63,895 bases of DNA from Eggerthellaceae bacterium (GTDB lineage Bacteria; Actinomycetota; Coriobacteriia; Coriobacteriales; Eggerthellaceae): positions 1-63,895 of the forward strand of contig JAAWAY010000003.1 of the NCBI GenBank assembly GCA_022792415.1. Direction: 5' to 3'. Shown here one piece after another: positions 17,682 through 26,518 of this stretch. Numbering within the stretch: position 1 is the stretch's first letter; every line of letters begins with the position of its first letter. Position numbers and translations under genes: made by a program. The notes beneath the pieces are model-generated. The model had not been told where the DNA came from, ran no database searches, and saw only the letters and a program-made list of their open reading frames with translations.

Positions 17682-18140
17682 ATGGAAAAGCCCCGGAAGG
17701 ATCTGCTCAGGGGAACGACGCTTCGCCAGAGGGCCTGGGCGCTCGCCGGCTTCGCGGCGTTCGGCCTGGGCTGCGCCGGCGCGGCGCTGCCGCTCATCCC
17801 CACCGTCCCCTTCATCTTGCTGGCCGGCTTCTGCTTCGCCCGCAGCTCCGAGCGCATCGACCAGTGGTTCAAGGCGACGAAGCTCTACGAGACCGTCTTC
17901 GAGGGCCTCGTCAAGCGGCGCGCGATGACGCTCAAGGCCAAGCTCTGCCTGCTCGTCCCCGTCACCGCGCTCCTGGGGCTGTCCTTCGCCCTGATGGCGA
18001 ACGTGCCCGTCGGCCGCATGGTCGTGGCGGTCATCTGGGTGGCCCATCTGGTGTACTTCGGCTTCGCCGTGCCGCTGGAGCGCGCGGAGAGCCGGCCGGA
18101 GGCCGTGGAGCACGAGCGCCTCGCCGCAAGTGCCGAGTAG
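17682..18140 (+). CDS. YbaN-like (DUF454) inner-membrane protein
   Basis: 152-aa protein with a hydrophobic N-terminal pair of helices containing the DUF454 signature GLGCAGAALPLIPTVPFILLAGFCFARSSER split by a short turn, and two further helices near the end. Function is unknown. In many genomes the family sits beside cytochrome-bd-assembly or metal ABC exporters; here the CydDC-like fusion follows 90 bases downstream, so the pair probably forms one operon with a hairpin at 18190-18210 between the genes. Confidence 0.88.
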   Translation: MEKPRKDLLRGTTLRQRAWALAGFAAFGLGCAGAALPLIPTVPFILLAGFCFARSSERIDQWFKATKLYETVFEGLVKRRAMTLKAKLCLLVPVTALLGLSFALMANVPVGRMVVAVIWVAHLVYFGFAVPLERAESRPEAVEHERLAASAE

Positions 18141-18189
18141 CCCCGCCCCGCGTCGAGGCGCGGGCATCCGGGAAGAAGATATGAGACGA

Positions 18190-18210
18190 CGGGCCCGCCC
18201 AGCGGGCCCG
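18190..18210 (+). terminator. Intercistronic GC hairpin before CydDC-like gene
   Basis: CGGGCCCG (18190-18197) and CGGGCCCG (18203-18210) form an 8-bp stem with a 5-base loop between the YbaN-like gene and the ribosome site (AGGAGG) of the ABC gene. No T tract follows, so it is more likely an mRNA-stability or attenuation structure than a full terminator. Confidence 0.4.
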
Positions 18211-18230
18211 CTGAACGTTCAGGAGGTTCT

Positions 18231-21200
18231 ATGTTCGACAAGCGCCTGATGGAGATGGCGCCGGCGGCGAGGCCGCACATGATCGCCTGCGTCATCCTGC
18301 AGTGGGTCGCCCTGCTTGCCAACATGGGGTTCGTATTCGCCGTCGCGCTCACCGCACAGGCACTCCTTGCGGGAGGGGCCGAACCCGACTGGTGGGTCGG
18401 CCTGGTTCTCATCGGCGTCGCGGCCATCGCCGTGCGCACCGCCTGCCTGACGCTCTCCCAGCGCGCGGGCCAGCGGGCCGCCGCCATCGCCAAGCGCGAG
18501 GTGCGCACGCGCATCTACGGGAAGCTCGCCGAGATCGGGCCGTCCTACACGGAGTCCGCCTCCACCGCCGAGGCCGTCCAGGTGTGCGTCGAGGGCACCG
18601 AGCAGCTCGAGGGGTACTTCGGCGCCTACCTGCCCCAGCTGCTGTACGCGCTGCTCGCGCCGCTCACTCTGTTCTGCGTGCTGGCCCCGCTGTGCCTGCC
18701 GGCCGCCCTGGCACTCCTGGCCTGCGTTCCGCTCATCCCGCTGTCCATCGTGGCCATCCAGCGCGTCGCGCGCCGGGTCATGGGCGACTACTGGGATTCC
18801 TACACCGACCTGGGCGGCGCCTTCCTCGAGAACCTGCAGGGCCTCACGACGCTCAAGATCTTCCAGGCCGACGGGCGCCGCCACGAGGCCATGAACGCGG
18901 AGGCCGAGCGCTTCCGCCGCGCCACGATGCGGCTGCTGTCCCTGCAGCTGAACTCCGTGACGGTGATGGACCTGTTCGCCTACGGCGGGGCCGCGGTGGG
19001 GATCATCGTGGCGGCGTTCCAGCTCGCCAGCGGGGCCATCCCCTTCTGGGTGGCCTTCGCCGTCGTGTTCCTCTCCGCGGAGTTCTTCCTGCCGCTGCGC
19101 GCCCTCGGCTCGTACTTCCACACCGCCATGGGCGGCATGGCCGTGGCCCGCAAGATGTACCGGATCCTCGACGCCCCCGTGCCCGAGAAGGGCACGTGCA
19201 CGCTGCCCGACCAGGGCCTCTCGCTTGCGACCCGCGGGCTGGGCTACTCCTACGACGGCGAGCGCCGCGTCCTCGAGGGCGTCGACCTCGACATCCCCGC
19301 CGGCACGTTCGCGGGCATCGTCGGCGAGAGCGGATCGGGGAAGTCCACGCTCGCCTCCATCCTGGCGGGCTCCCTCTCGGGCTTCGACGGAGAGGCGCTC
19401 ATCGGCGGTGTCCCCGTGCGGGACGCCTCGCCCGCGGCGCTGTCGGCCGCCCTCACCATCGTGCCGTTCTCGAGCCACCTGTTCTACGGCACCGTGCGCT
19501 CCAACCTGCTGATGGCGCGGCCCGACGCCGACGACGCGCGGCTGTGGGAGGCCCTGGGCCGGGCGCGCGCGGCCGCCTTCGTGCGCGAGATGGGCGGCCT
19601 CGACGCGCCGGTGGCCGAGGACGGCGCGAACCTCTCGGGCGGCCAGCGCCAGCGCATCGCCATCGCGCGGGCGCTCCTGCGCGACACGCCCGTCTACCTG
19701 TTCGACGAGGCCACCTCCAACGTCGACGTCGAGAGCGAGCAGGCCATCATCGAGGTGGTCCACGAGCTGGCCCGCGAGAAGACGGTCGTCATGATCACGC
19801 ACCGGCTCGCCGCCGTCGCCGACGCGGACCGCATCTTCGTGCTCGACGGCGGGCGGCTGGCCGAGGCGGGCACGCACGACGAGCTGGCGGCCGGGGACGG
19901 GCCGTACGCGCGGCTGTGGGAGCAGCAGGCGGCGCTCGAGGCTCTCGCGCACGGCGACGGGGGCGCCCCGGCTGACGACGCGCCGGCCATCGCGATGGAC
20001 GACGCGCCCGATGCCGGCGCCTGGTCGGCCGTGGGATCGGCGGACGCCGCGGAAGCCCCCACCCGCCGATCCCACGTGGCGGTGATGGGCGGCCTGCTGC
20101 GGCTCGTGCGGCCGCTCGTCGGCTGGATGGCGCTGGCCGTGGTGCTCGGCGTCGCCGGCTTCGCGGCCGCCATCTTCCTCACCGTGTTCGGCATGTACGC
20201 CCTGGTGGACGCCGTGGGCGCCCCGGCCGGCCTCGGCTTCGCGGCGGCGCTGGCGCTCGTCGGGGCCTGCGGCGTCGTCCGCGGCCCGCTGCGCTACGGC
20301 GAGCAGATGTGCAACCACTACCTGGCCTTCAAGCTGCTCGCGCTCATCCGCGACCAGGTGTTCGGCGCGCTGCGCCGCCTCGCCCCGGCCAAGCTCGAGG
20401 GGCATCGCAAGGGCGACCTCGTGTCGCTCATCACCGCCGACATCGAGCTGCTCGAGGTGTTCTACGCCCACACGCTCTCGCCCGTCCTCATCGCCGTCCT
20501 CGTGTCGGTGCTGATGACGGCGTTTTTGGCCAGCCTCTCCCCCGCCCTGGCGCTCATGGCCGCGGCCGGCTACCTGGTGGTGGGGGCCCTGATGCCGTGG
20601 ATCGGCTCGCGTGCGAGCGGCAACGCCGGCCGCGCGCTGCGCGAGGGCCTCGGGCAGCTCAACGCCTTCGTGCTCGACAGCTTGCGCGGGCTCCCCGAGA
20701 CGCTGCAGTTCGGGCGCGCGGCCGAGCGCGCGGCGGAGCTGGCCGATCGCATCGGGGCGCACGAGGCGGTGGAGGCGCGCCTGAAGGGGCGCACCGCCCT
20801 GTTCACCGCCGCCGTCAACGGCGTGGTGCTCGCGCTCGACCTGGGCATGATCGCGCTCGCCGGGTCCCTGGCGCTGGAAGGCGCCCTCAGCCCCGCCGCC
20901 GCGCTCATCGCCATCACCGCCTTCATGTCGTCGTTCGGGCCCGTCATCGCCGTCGCCACGCTGGGCACCACGCTCCAGCAGACCCTCGCCTCGGGCGAGC
21001 GCGTCCTGGGCGTCCTCGACGACGTGCCGCAGACCGCCGAGGTGTCCGACGGCATCGACCTGGCCACCTTCGACGGCGCCGCCGCGCACGACGTCAGCTT
21101 CGCGTATGGCGCGACGCCGGTGCTCGACGACGTCACGCTGCAGATCGAGCCCGGCCAGGTGGTGCAGATAGCGGGGCGCAGCGGATCGGGGAAGTCGACG

Positions 21201-21719
21201 CTGTGCAAGCTGTTCCTGCGCTTCTGGGACCCCACCCAGGGGACCATCGGGATATCCGGAAAGGACCTGCGCCGCGTCAACACGGCCAGCCTGCGCGACA
21301 CGGAGAGCTGCATGACCCAGGACACGCACCTGTTCACCGGCACGCTCGCCGACAACATCCTGCTGGCACGGCCCGAGGCCACGCGCGAGGAGCTCGAGGA
21401 GGCCTGCCGCAAGGCCGCGCTCGGCGACTTCCTCGCCCGCCTGCCGCAGGGCCTGGAGACGCCCGTGGGCGAGCTCGGTGAGACGCTCTCGGGCGGCGAG
21501 CGGCAGCGCATCGGGCTGGCGCGCATGTTCCTGCACGACGCGCCGCTCATGCTGCTCGACGAGCCGACCTCGAACCTCGACAGCCTCAACGAGGCCGCCG
21601 TGCTGCGCGCGCTCATGGAGGCGAGGGGCGATCGCACCGTGCTGCTGGTGAGCCACCGCGCCTCGACGGGCGCCCTGGCCGACAAGGTCGTCACCGTCGA
21701 GCGCGGTCGGGTGTCGTAA
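18231..21719 (+). CDS. Fused CydDC-like ABC exporter (two permease and two ATPase domains)
   Basis: 1162-aa single polypeptide containing two complete type IV ABC half-transporters. First half: six-helix membrane domain (about 1-310), Walker A GESGSGKST (about 364), signature LSGGQRQRIAIARALL, Walker B VYLFDEATSN. An acidic linker (about 570-610) leads to the second membrane domain, Walker A GRSGSGKST (about 982), signature LSGGERQRIGLARMFL and LMLLDEPTSN. The arrangement matches CydD plus CydC, which export cysteine/glutathione or haem for cytochrome bd assembly and are normally separate. No cydAB is in the window, so the exported thiol or peptide is unknown. Strong AGGAGG before ATG. Confidence 0.88.
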   Translation: MFDKRLMEMAPAARPHMIACVILQWVALLANMGFVFAVALTAQALLAGGAEPDWWVGLVLIGVAAIAVRTACLTLSQRAGQRAAAIAKREVRTRIYGKLAEIGPSYTESASTAEAVQVCVEGTEQLEGYFGAYLPQLLYALLAPLTLFCVLAPLCLPAALALLACVPLIPLSIVAIQRVARRVMGDYWDSYTDLGGAFLENLQGLTTLKIFQADGRRHEAMNAEAERFRRATMRLLSLQLNSVTVMDLFAYGGAAVGIIVAAFQLASGAIPFWVAFAVVFLSAEFFLPLRALGSYFHTAMGGMAVARKMYRILDAPVPEKGTCTLPDQGLSLATRGLGYSYDGERRVLEGVDLDIPAGTFAGIVGESGSGKSTLASILAGSLSGFDGEALIGGVPVRDASPAALSAALTIVPFSSHLFYGTVRSNLLMARPDADDARLWEALGRARAAAFVREMGGLDAPVAEDGANLSGGQRQRIAIARALLRDTPVYLFDEATSNVDVESEQAIIEVVHELAREKTVVMITHRLAAVADADRIFVLDGGRLAEAGTHDELAAGDGPYARLWEQQAALEALAHGDGGAPADDAPAIAMDDAPDAGAWSAVGSADAAEAPTRRSHVAVMGGLLRLVRPLVGWMALAVVLGVAGFAAAIFLTVFGMYALVDAVGAPAGLGFAAALALVGACGVVRGPLRYGEQMCNHYLAFKLLALIRDQVFGALRRLAPAKLEGHRKGDLVSLITADIELLEVFYAHTLSPVLIAVLVSVLMTAFLASLSPALALMAAAGYLVVGALMPWIGSRASGNAGRALREGLGQLNAFVLDSLRGLPETLQFGRAAERAAELADRIGAHEAVEARLKGRTALFTAAVNGVVLALDLGMIALAGSLALEGALSPAAALIAITAFMSSFGPVIAVATLGTTLQQTLASGERVLGVLDDVPQTAEVSDGIDLATFDGAAAHDVSFAYGATPVLDDVTLQIEPGQVVQIAGRSGSGKSTLCKLFLRFWDPTQGTIGISGKDLRRVNTASLRDTESCMTQDTHLFTGTLADNILLARPEATREELEEACRKAALGDFLARLPQGLETPVGELGETLSGGERQRIGLARMFLHDAPLMLLDEPTSNLDSLNEAAVLRALMEARGDRTVLLVSHRASTGALADKVVTVERGRVS

Positions 21720-21720
21720 G

Positions 21721-22083
21721 ATGGCCCCCATGACGAAGATGACCGACACACCGGCCGTGGCCCGCCGCCGGGCACGCGAGAAGCGCACCGTCTCGCAGAT
21801 GGTGGGCATCTACTGCGCCGGGCACCACGACGCCGCCGCTGCGACCGAGGTGAGCCACGCCGGCGAGCCCGTGTGCCCCGCGTGCAAGGAGCTCGACGAT
21901 TACTGCGTCCTGCGGACGGAGCGCTGCCGGAAGATGGAGTGCAAGACCAGCTGCGAGGAGTGCGGCAACCACTGCTACGCGCCCGCCCAACGCGAGCGCA
22001 TCCGCGCGGTCATGCGCTACGCCGGCCCGCGCATGCTGGGCAAGCACCCCGTGGCGGCCGTGCGCCACCTGCTGGGGAGGTAG
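21721..22083 (+). CDS. Nitrous oxide-stimulated promoter family protein
   Basis: 120-aa Cys/His-rich protein. The family pattern is clear: EKRTVSQMVGIYCAGHH, then CPACKELDDYCVLRTERCR, then CKTSCEECGNHCY and IRAVMRYAGPRML. The many CxxC pairs suggest metal or iron-sulfur binding; the name comes from a Pseudomonas promoter study and the function is not known. The start is one base after the stop of the ABC exporter gene (TAAG then ATG), so translation is coupled; ATG 21730 and 21739 are alternatives. Confidence 0.85.
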   Translation: MAPMTKMTDTPAVARRRAREKRTVSQMVGIYCAGHHDAAAATEVSHAGEPVCPACKELDDYCVLRTERCRKMECKTSCEECGNHCYAPAQRERIRAVMRYAGPRMLGKHPVAAVRHLLGR

Positions 22084-22090
22084 GGCAGCC

Positions 22091-24073
22091 CTACGTGGAA
22101 CGGGGGTCGCGCGACATGGCGCGCAGGCTGATGGCGCGCTCCAGGGCCTCGCGCGCGCGAGGGTCATCCGCCCCGTAGGCCTTGCGCGCCACCGCGTACA
22201 GGCGCTCGTAGCACGCGAGGGCACTGGAGACGTCCCCTGCCCCCATCGCCAGCCTCGCCAGGTTCCCCAGCGTCGTCAGCGTATCGGGGTGAGCCTCGCC
22301 GAGGACACGCTGTCCCAGGTCATAGGCGCGTTCGGTCAACCGGCGCGCCTCCTCGTGCCGTCCGAGGCAGTCGTATGCGCCCGCCAGGTTGTCAAGGAGG
22401 ACGGGCATCTTAGGATATTCCTCGCCCATGACGCGCGCGACCGCCTCGTAGACGTGCTCGTACCACACGGCGGACTCCCGGTAGTCCCCCAGCTGCTTGC
22501 ACAGGTAGCCCATGTTGTTCATGACCGCCCAGACGTTGGGGTGCTCGTCGCCGAACACGGGCAGGGCGGCCTCGAGGAAGCGCCCGTTGATCTCCAGCGC
22601 CCGCCGCGGGTCATCCAGGTCGATGGCCGCCAACGCCATGAAGCCCTGCGACAGCAGGGTGTCCGGATGGTCGTCGCCCAGCGCGCGGCGCCGGGCCTCG
22701 TAGGCGCGCTCGTGCAGCGCGAGGGCCCGCGCCGGGTCGCCCAGCCGGCCGTAGGTGGCCGCCAGGTTGGTCAGCGTGACGAGCGTGCTCGGGTCGTCAT
22801 CACCCAGAATGCGGCGCTCGTCCTGGTAGGCACGCTCCAGCAGCGGCAAGGCGCGGCAGTAGTCCCCCAGCTCATCGAGGATGAACGCCTCGTTTCCCAC
22901 CGCCGCGAGCGTCTCGGGATCATCCGGCCCGAGCGTCCGCTCGCACAGCTCGACGCGCCGACGCGCCCACAGGGCCGCCTGCCCCACGTCACGCGGCACG
23001 CCGATGCCCCACAGGTACAGGTCTGCCAGCTTCTGCGCCGCCTCGGGCAGCCCCGCCTCGGCCGCCTGCCCGATGAGGGCGACGCCGCGTTCCGCGTTGC
23101 GCTCCACGTCGATGCCCTCCAGGTAGGCGATCCCGATGAGGAAATCGTGTTCCGGGCTGTCGTTGCGCGAGGTCGCGATGAGCCCGATGGCCTGCCGGAT
23201 CCGCTCGCCCAGCCCCTCGTCCCGGCCGTCGACCCGGGCGGGGATGCCCTCGAACGCACGCTCCAGCGCCGCGTTGTCGGTGCGCTCCATGACGATGGGC
23301 AGGATCTCCTTGCCGCAGGCCCGCGCGCTCGGGTACTCCTCGCGCATCACGAAGTTGGGCGTGCCGTCGACGACCTCCAGGACGTTGGGCGTCACGAGCA
23401 GCGCGAACAGGTCGCTCGCCCCCAGCGCTCGCTCGATGCTCTCCGCGAAGCTCTCTCCCGGCACGAGGAACTCGTCGAACCAGACGGCGACGGCGCGCAG
23501 GTCGGGATCGGCGTGGATGAGGCCCATGAGCTCGTTGGCGTAGGCCCGGTCCTTCTTCCGGTAGCTGAGGAAGACGTAGGCATCGAAGGCGGCGCGCACC
23601 CGCTCGGCCAGCTCATCGCTGACTAGGGCGGACTCGAGAAACCGCGCGAGCTTTTGGCCGTAGTCGATTTCCGAGGCGTCGCTTCCGCCGGGAACGAGGT
23701 ACTGCATCTCGCCAAATCGGTCGGGTCTGCCGTAGGCCTCATCGAGGCCCGGCTCCATCATGAGGGGCAGCACGGGGATGCCGTGCTGGCGCGCGAACGG
23801 CACGTCAAAGCCCAGGACGCGGCCCGGCTCCCTGAGCAGGCGCTCCGTGACGGGCACGACGACGAGGTTCATGCGCTCCAGGCCGGGCAGGTCGTCCTTC
23901 TCATAGGGGGCCTCGCAGTCGTCGGCGTAGTAGACCGCGCAGTCGCGGGTGGCGATGAGGTCATGGGCGATAGCGTCGAGGTAGCGGGCGAAGTCGGCGG
24001 GGTGGGCGGCATAGTACACGCGCGGCTTGCCCTTCGGGCTCGCGTTTCCCCTCGTCACGTACGAGAACTTCAC
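22091..24073 (-). CDS. Tandem TIR, Sel1 and TPR protein (candidate conflict-system effector/sensor)
   Basis: 660 aa. Two TIR-like alpha/beta domains are visible: residues about 17-115 (PRVYYAAHPADFARYLDAI, then a YYADDCE strand) and about 151-270 (AYVFLSYRKKDRAYANELM, VAVWFDEFLVPGESF, SDLFALLVTPN). The second keeps an acidic pair (REEYPSA, residues 225-226) where NAD-cleaving TIR domains have their catalytic Glu; the first seems degenerate. A Sel1-like pair (about 308-370) and a series of 42-residue TPRs of the kinesin-light-chain type (LGDDHPDTL, FGDEHPNVW, LGEAHPDTL) follow to about residue 645. It lies 62 bases downstream of the RyR membrane gene on the same strand. Defence or signalling role is inferred, not shown. 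Confidence 0.82.
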   Translation of the reverse strand: MKFSYVTRGNASPKGKPRVYYAAHPADFARYLDAIAHDLIATRDCAVYYADDCEAPYEKDDLPGLERMNLVVVPVTERLLREPGRVLGFDVPFARQHGIPVLPLMMEPGLDEAYGRPDRFGEMQYLVPGGSDASEIDYGQKLARFLESALVSDELAERVRAAFDAYVFLSYRKKDRAYANELMGLIHADPDLRAVAVWFDEFLVPGESFAESIERALGASDLFALLVTPNVLEVVDGTPNFVMREEYPSARACGKEILPIVMERTDNAALERAFEGIPARVDGRDEGLGERIRQAIGLIATSRNDSPEHDFLIGIAYLEGIDVERNAERGVALIGQAAEAGLPEAAQKLADLYLWGIGVPRDVGQAALWARRRVELCERTLGPDDPETLAAVGNEAFILDELGDYCRALPLLERAYQDERRILGDDDPSTLVTLTNLAATYGRLGDPARALALHERAYEARRRALGDDHPDTLLSQGFMALAAIDLDDPRRALEINGRFLEAALPVFGDEHPNVWAVMNNMGYLCKQLGDYRESAVWYEHVYEAVARVMGEEYPKMPVLLDNLAGAYDCLGRHEEARRLTERAYDLGQRVLGEAHPDTLTTLGNLARLAMGAGDVSSALACYERLYAVARKAYGADDPRAREALERAISLRAMSRDPRST

Positions 24074-24135
24074 TCATGCTCCTCTCTTCGGGCACCGTCG
24101 CGGGGCACCCCGCGCCCCCACAGCCGCCTCATCCG

Positions 24136-25989
24136 CTACAGCAGCCGCTCCAGGAACTCCACGTTGTCCTGGTCACGGCGCTGCAGCGTGTCGTCCGCGT
24201 CAGCGGCCATCTTCTCGTCGTAGCGGCGATAGATCTCGTCGAGGGCGGGCAGCTCGTCCCAGGGGACAAGGCACGCGTGCTCCTTGGCGGCGAAGTCCTG
24301 CTGGGGCTTGCGCAGGGCCTCGGGGACAGCCCCGGCATGCCCCTGCTCCACCTGCGCCCGCGCCTCCAGCAGGGCGTCGACGCGTCGGGCGAAGTCGGCG
24401 CGCGCCATCGGGACGTAGCCGTTCACATAGTGGAACGCGCACCAGCGCAGGTGCTCCACCCGTGCGAGGCACTCGATCAGCTGCGCGTCGGCGGCCAGGG
24501 CCGCGCGGAAGCGAGCGCCTGCGTCGGCGGATCCCGGATCCACCCCCGCCAAGGCCAGCATGGCCGGCATGAAGTCGCACGACGCCCGCGATGAGTCCCG
24601 GTGGAACTCACGCGTAGACTCCCATGCCTCGCGGTAGCGCCGCTCGCGTTCCGCCGGCGCCATCGAATCCCCCTCGGGCACGCCGTACATGCCGTTCATG
24701 CGCACGGCCACGTCGTCGAGGCGCTGGTGCAGAATGATCTCACGCGTCCAGATGTCGGCGTTCTCGACGTTGGGCGCGCAGATGACGCCCGCCGCGCTCA
24801 GCCCCATATGCCGAAGCATCAAGGCGATATGGCGCTCCATCAGGCAGTCCTTGGAGCGGTTGACCTCAAGCTCCCGATGGTTCATGGCACCCACCTCCGA
24901 CACGCACACGAAGATCTTGGGCACCGCGCCCCGCTCGGCGTGCTCGGCCTCCAGGAAGTCCCGGAAGGCGGTCGAGAAGCCATCGATGTTGAGGAACCGG
25001 ATGTCCGCGCAGCGGGAGATCGCCGGGTTCTCGATCATGAACCGCTCGAACGGCAGCGCATCGGGATCGGCGACGAAGATGCGCGGACGGGTGCCGTCGG
25101 GATTGAGCTGCGCGCTCTCGATGAGCCACTTGGCGCAGGAGCGCCCCAGCTGACCAAAGCCCACGATGACGGCGGCGTAGGGGCCCTGCGGGAAGCAGCC
25201 GCACGAGTCCGCCGCGTCCTCGCCCTGCTGCCCGGGACGCGGGCACGCCGACTTGTACGGCGCATGGTCTCGCACGGCCTTGCGGGCCAGCAGGTCGGCC
25301 ACGTCCACGCCGTTGACCACGTCCTCACGCACCCCGCTGAACACCGCGACGTTGCCCGGCCAGCGCTCCTGCGCCTTGCCCAGGTAGGTGCCGCGCGACC
25401 GCTCCGTCGCCTCGATGAGGGCGCCCCCGAAGTCGGCGATCTTCTCGCGCAGCCCCTCCTGGTACTCGCCGCTGTAGCACACGACCATCGCCTGCGGGCA
25501 CTCGGCAGCGATGTTGCGACCCAGGCGCAGGGCCGACTCCCCGTCGCCGAAGATGTGGTAGACATCACGCTTGCCCGTCAGCCGAGCCAAGGCCAGGCGC
25601 CCCGCGTCCATGAGCCGGCGCCCGAACACCGCGAAGCCGCTCAGGGTGAGCATGGCGAACAGCAGCAGGTGCAGAAACCAGAACCCCGTGATGAACCAGG
25701 CCGATCCCGCGATGGGCGCCAGCACGTCCGACTGGGACAGGAGCGCGTAGTCGGCACCGCTGGCGACCGACTGGTACGACGCGACGAACGCCTTGAAGGC
25801 GATGGCAGCCGATAGCTGCGGCTCGTCCGGGCGCAGGAGCGCCACCAGGTAGATGGCGTAGATGAGAACGAAGCCAGCGACGAAGAACGGCACCGACACC
25901 CGCAGCACCTTCTTCTGCGGCTGCATGACCAGCCACGCCAGCAGCACGATGACCAAGGTGATGGTGACGACGGCTATGACGATGTCCAT
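24136..25989 (-). CDS. Membrane protein with Rossmann, TrkA-N-like and C-terminal RyR domains
   Basis: 617 aa. Three membrane helices at about 1-21, 29-53 and 90-122. Two nucleotide-binding-type segments follow: DVYHIFGDGESALRLGRNI (about 142) and AAVIVGFGQLGRSCAKWLI (about 272; GxGxxG of TrkA-N/RCK folds), with an unusual Cys-containing insert between (about 247-268). The end has the RyR-repeat layout: LARVEHLRWCAFHYVNGY (about 508-525), then HACLVPWDELP (about 581-591). RyR-type domains in bacteria are known mainly from nucleotide-dependent conflict systems. It is the first gene of an operon with the TIR-TPR gene. The ligand, and whether it forms a channel, are unknown. Confidence 0.8.
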   Translation of the reverse strand: MDIVIAVVTITLVIVLLAWLVMQPQKKVLRVSVPFFVAGFVLIYAIYLVALLRPDEPQLSAAIAFKAFVASYQSVASGADYALLSQSDVLAPIAGSAWFITGFWFLHLLLFAMLTLSGFAVFGRRLMDAGRLALARLTGKRDVYHIFGDGESALRLGRNIAAECPQAMVVCYSGEYQEGLREKIADFGGALIEATERSRGTYLGKAQERWPGNVAVFSGVREDVVNGVDVADLLARKAVRDHAPYKSACPRPGQQGEDAADSCGCFPQGPYAAVIVGFGQLGRSCAKWLIESAQLNPDGTRPRIFVADPDALPFERFMIENPAISRCADIRFLNIDGFSTAFRDFLEAEHAERGAVPKIFVCVSEVGAMNHRELEVNRSKDCLMERHIALMLRHMGLSAAGVICAPNVENADIWTREIILHQRLDDVAVRMNGMYGVPEGDSMAPAERERRYREAWESTREFHRDSSRASCDFMPAMLALAGVDPGSADAGARFRAALAADAQLIECLARVEHLRWCAFHYVNGYVPMARADFARRVDALLEARAQVEQGHAGAVPEALRKPQQDFAAKEHACLVPWDELPALDEIYRRYDEKMAADADDTLQRRDQDNVEFLERLL

Positions 25990-26090
25990 GGCGCACTCCC
26001 TCTTGCACGGGCCCGACGAGCCTTCTCATTGTACCCATCTGCGCTGGCACGCAGACACGCGCCGTCGGGAATCGGCCCGGAAGCCGCGCC

Positions 26091-26296
26091 TCAGCACGAA
26101 ATCGCGAACTTTCACACCGATTTCGGGCCTCTGGCGGCAGGGCGGGGCGCTGCCTTGAAAACGGCTCGGCGAAAGTCCCGGTCAGCATTATTCTTCCGCG
26201 GGACTAGAAGAAAGCACTGCCCCAGATAGCCCCCGGCAGCTGTGAAAGTTCGCGATTTCGTGCTGCGCGGTGTGAAAGTTCGCGATTTCGTGCTGA
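26091..26296. mobile_element. 206-bp non-autonomous element with inverted ends, copy 1
   Basis: The left end at 26091-26117 (beginning TCAGCACGAAATCGCGAAC) is an exact inverted copy of the right end at 26270-26296. The right end is preceded by a second tandem copy (26241-26265), so the tip has two direct repeats 30 bases apart, a layout also seen at IS21-family ends. The interior has a GCATTATTCTTCCGCGG stem but no transposase. An almost identical element lies at 33839-34044 in the same orientation, and similarity extends beyond both sides. The rest of 25990-26518 shows no gene. Confidence 0.85.
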
Positions 26297-26518
26297 AGTC
26301 GGCGAGGGGGCCCTCCCTGACACAGCTCCATGCTGGGATCCACGCCGAGAACACGCGCATCCCGGTGCGGGAACATGCCCTGGCGCGGGCCCTCGAGCGC
26401 ACGCCCCGGCGCGGCCCCGCCAGCGCCGCCATCCTGTGCCCGGCCCCGTCACCTGACGCAGCTCCGCCGGCGGCGAGCGGCTGCCCGGCTCCGCGCCGCA
26501 GGCGCGCCCCGCCCCGTC

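Noticed and set aside
18219-21809. 1196-codon minus-strand frame
   Set aside because: Antisense to the fused ABC exporter, with low-complexity Arg/His/Gly/Glu composition and no domain.
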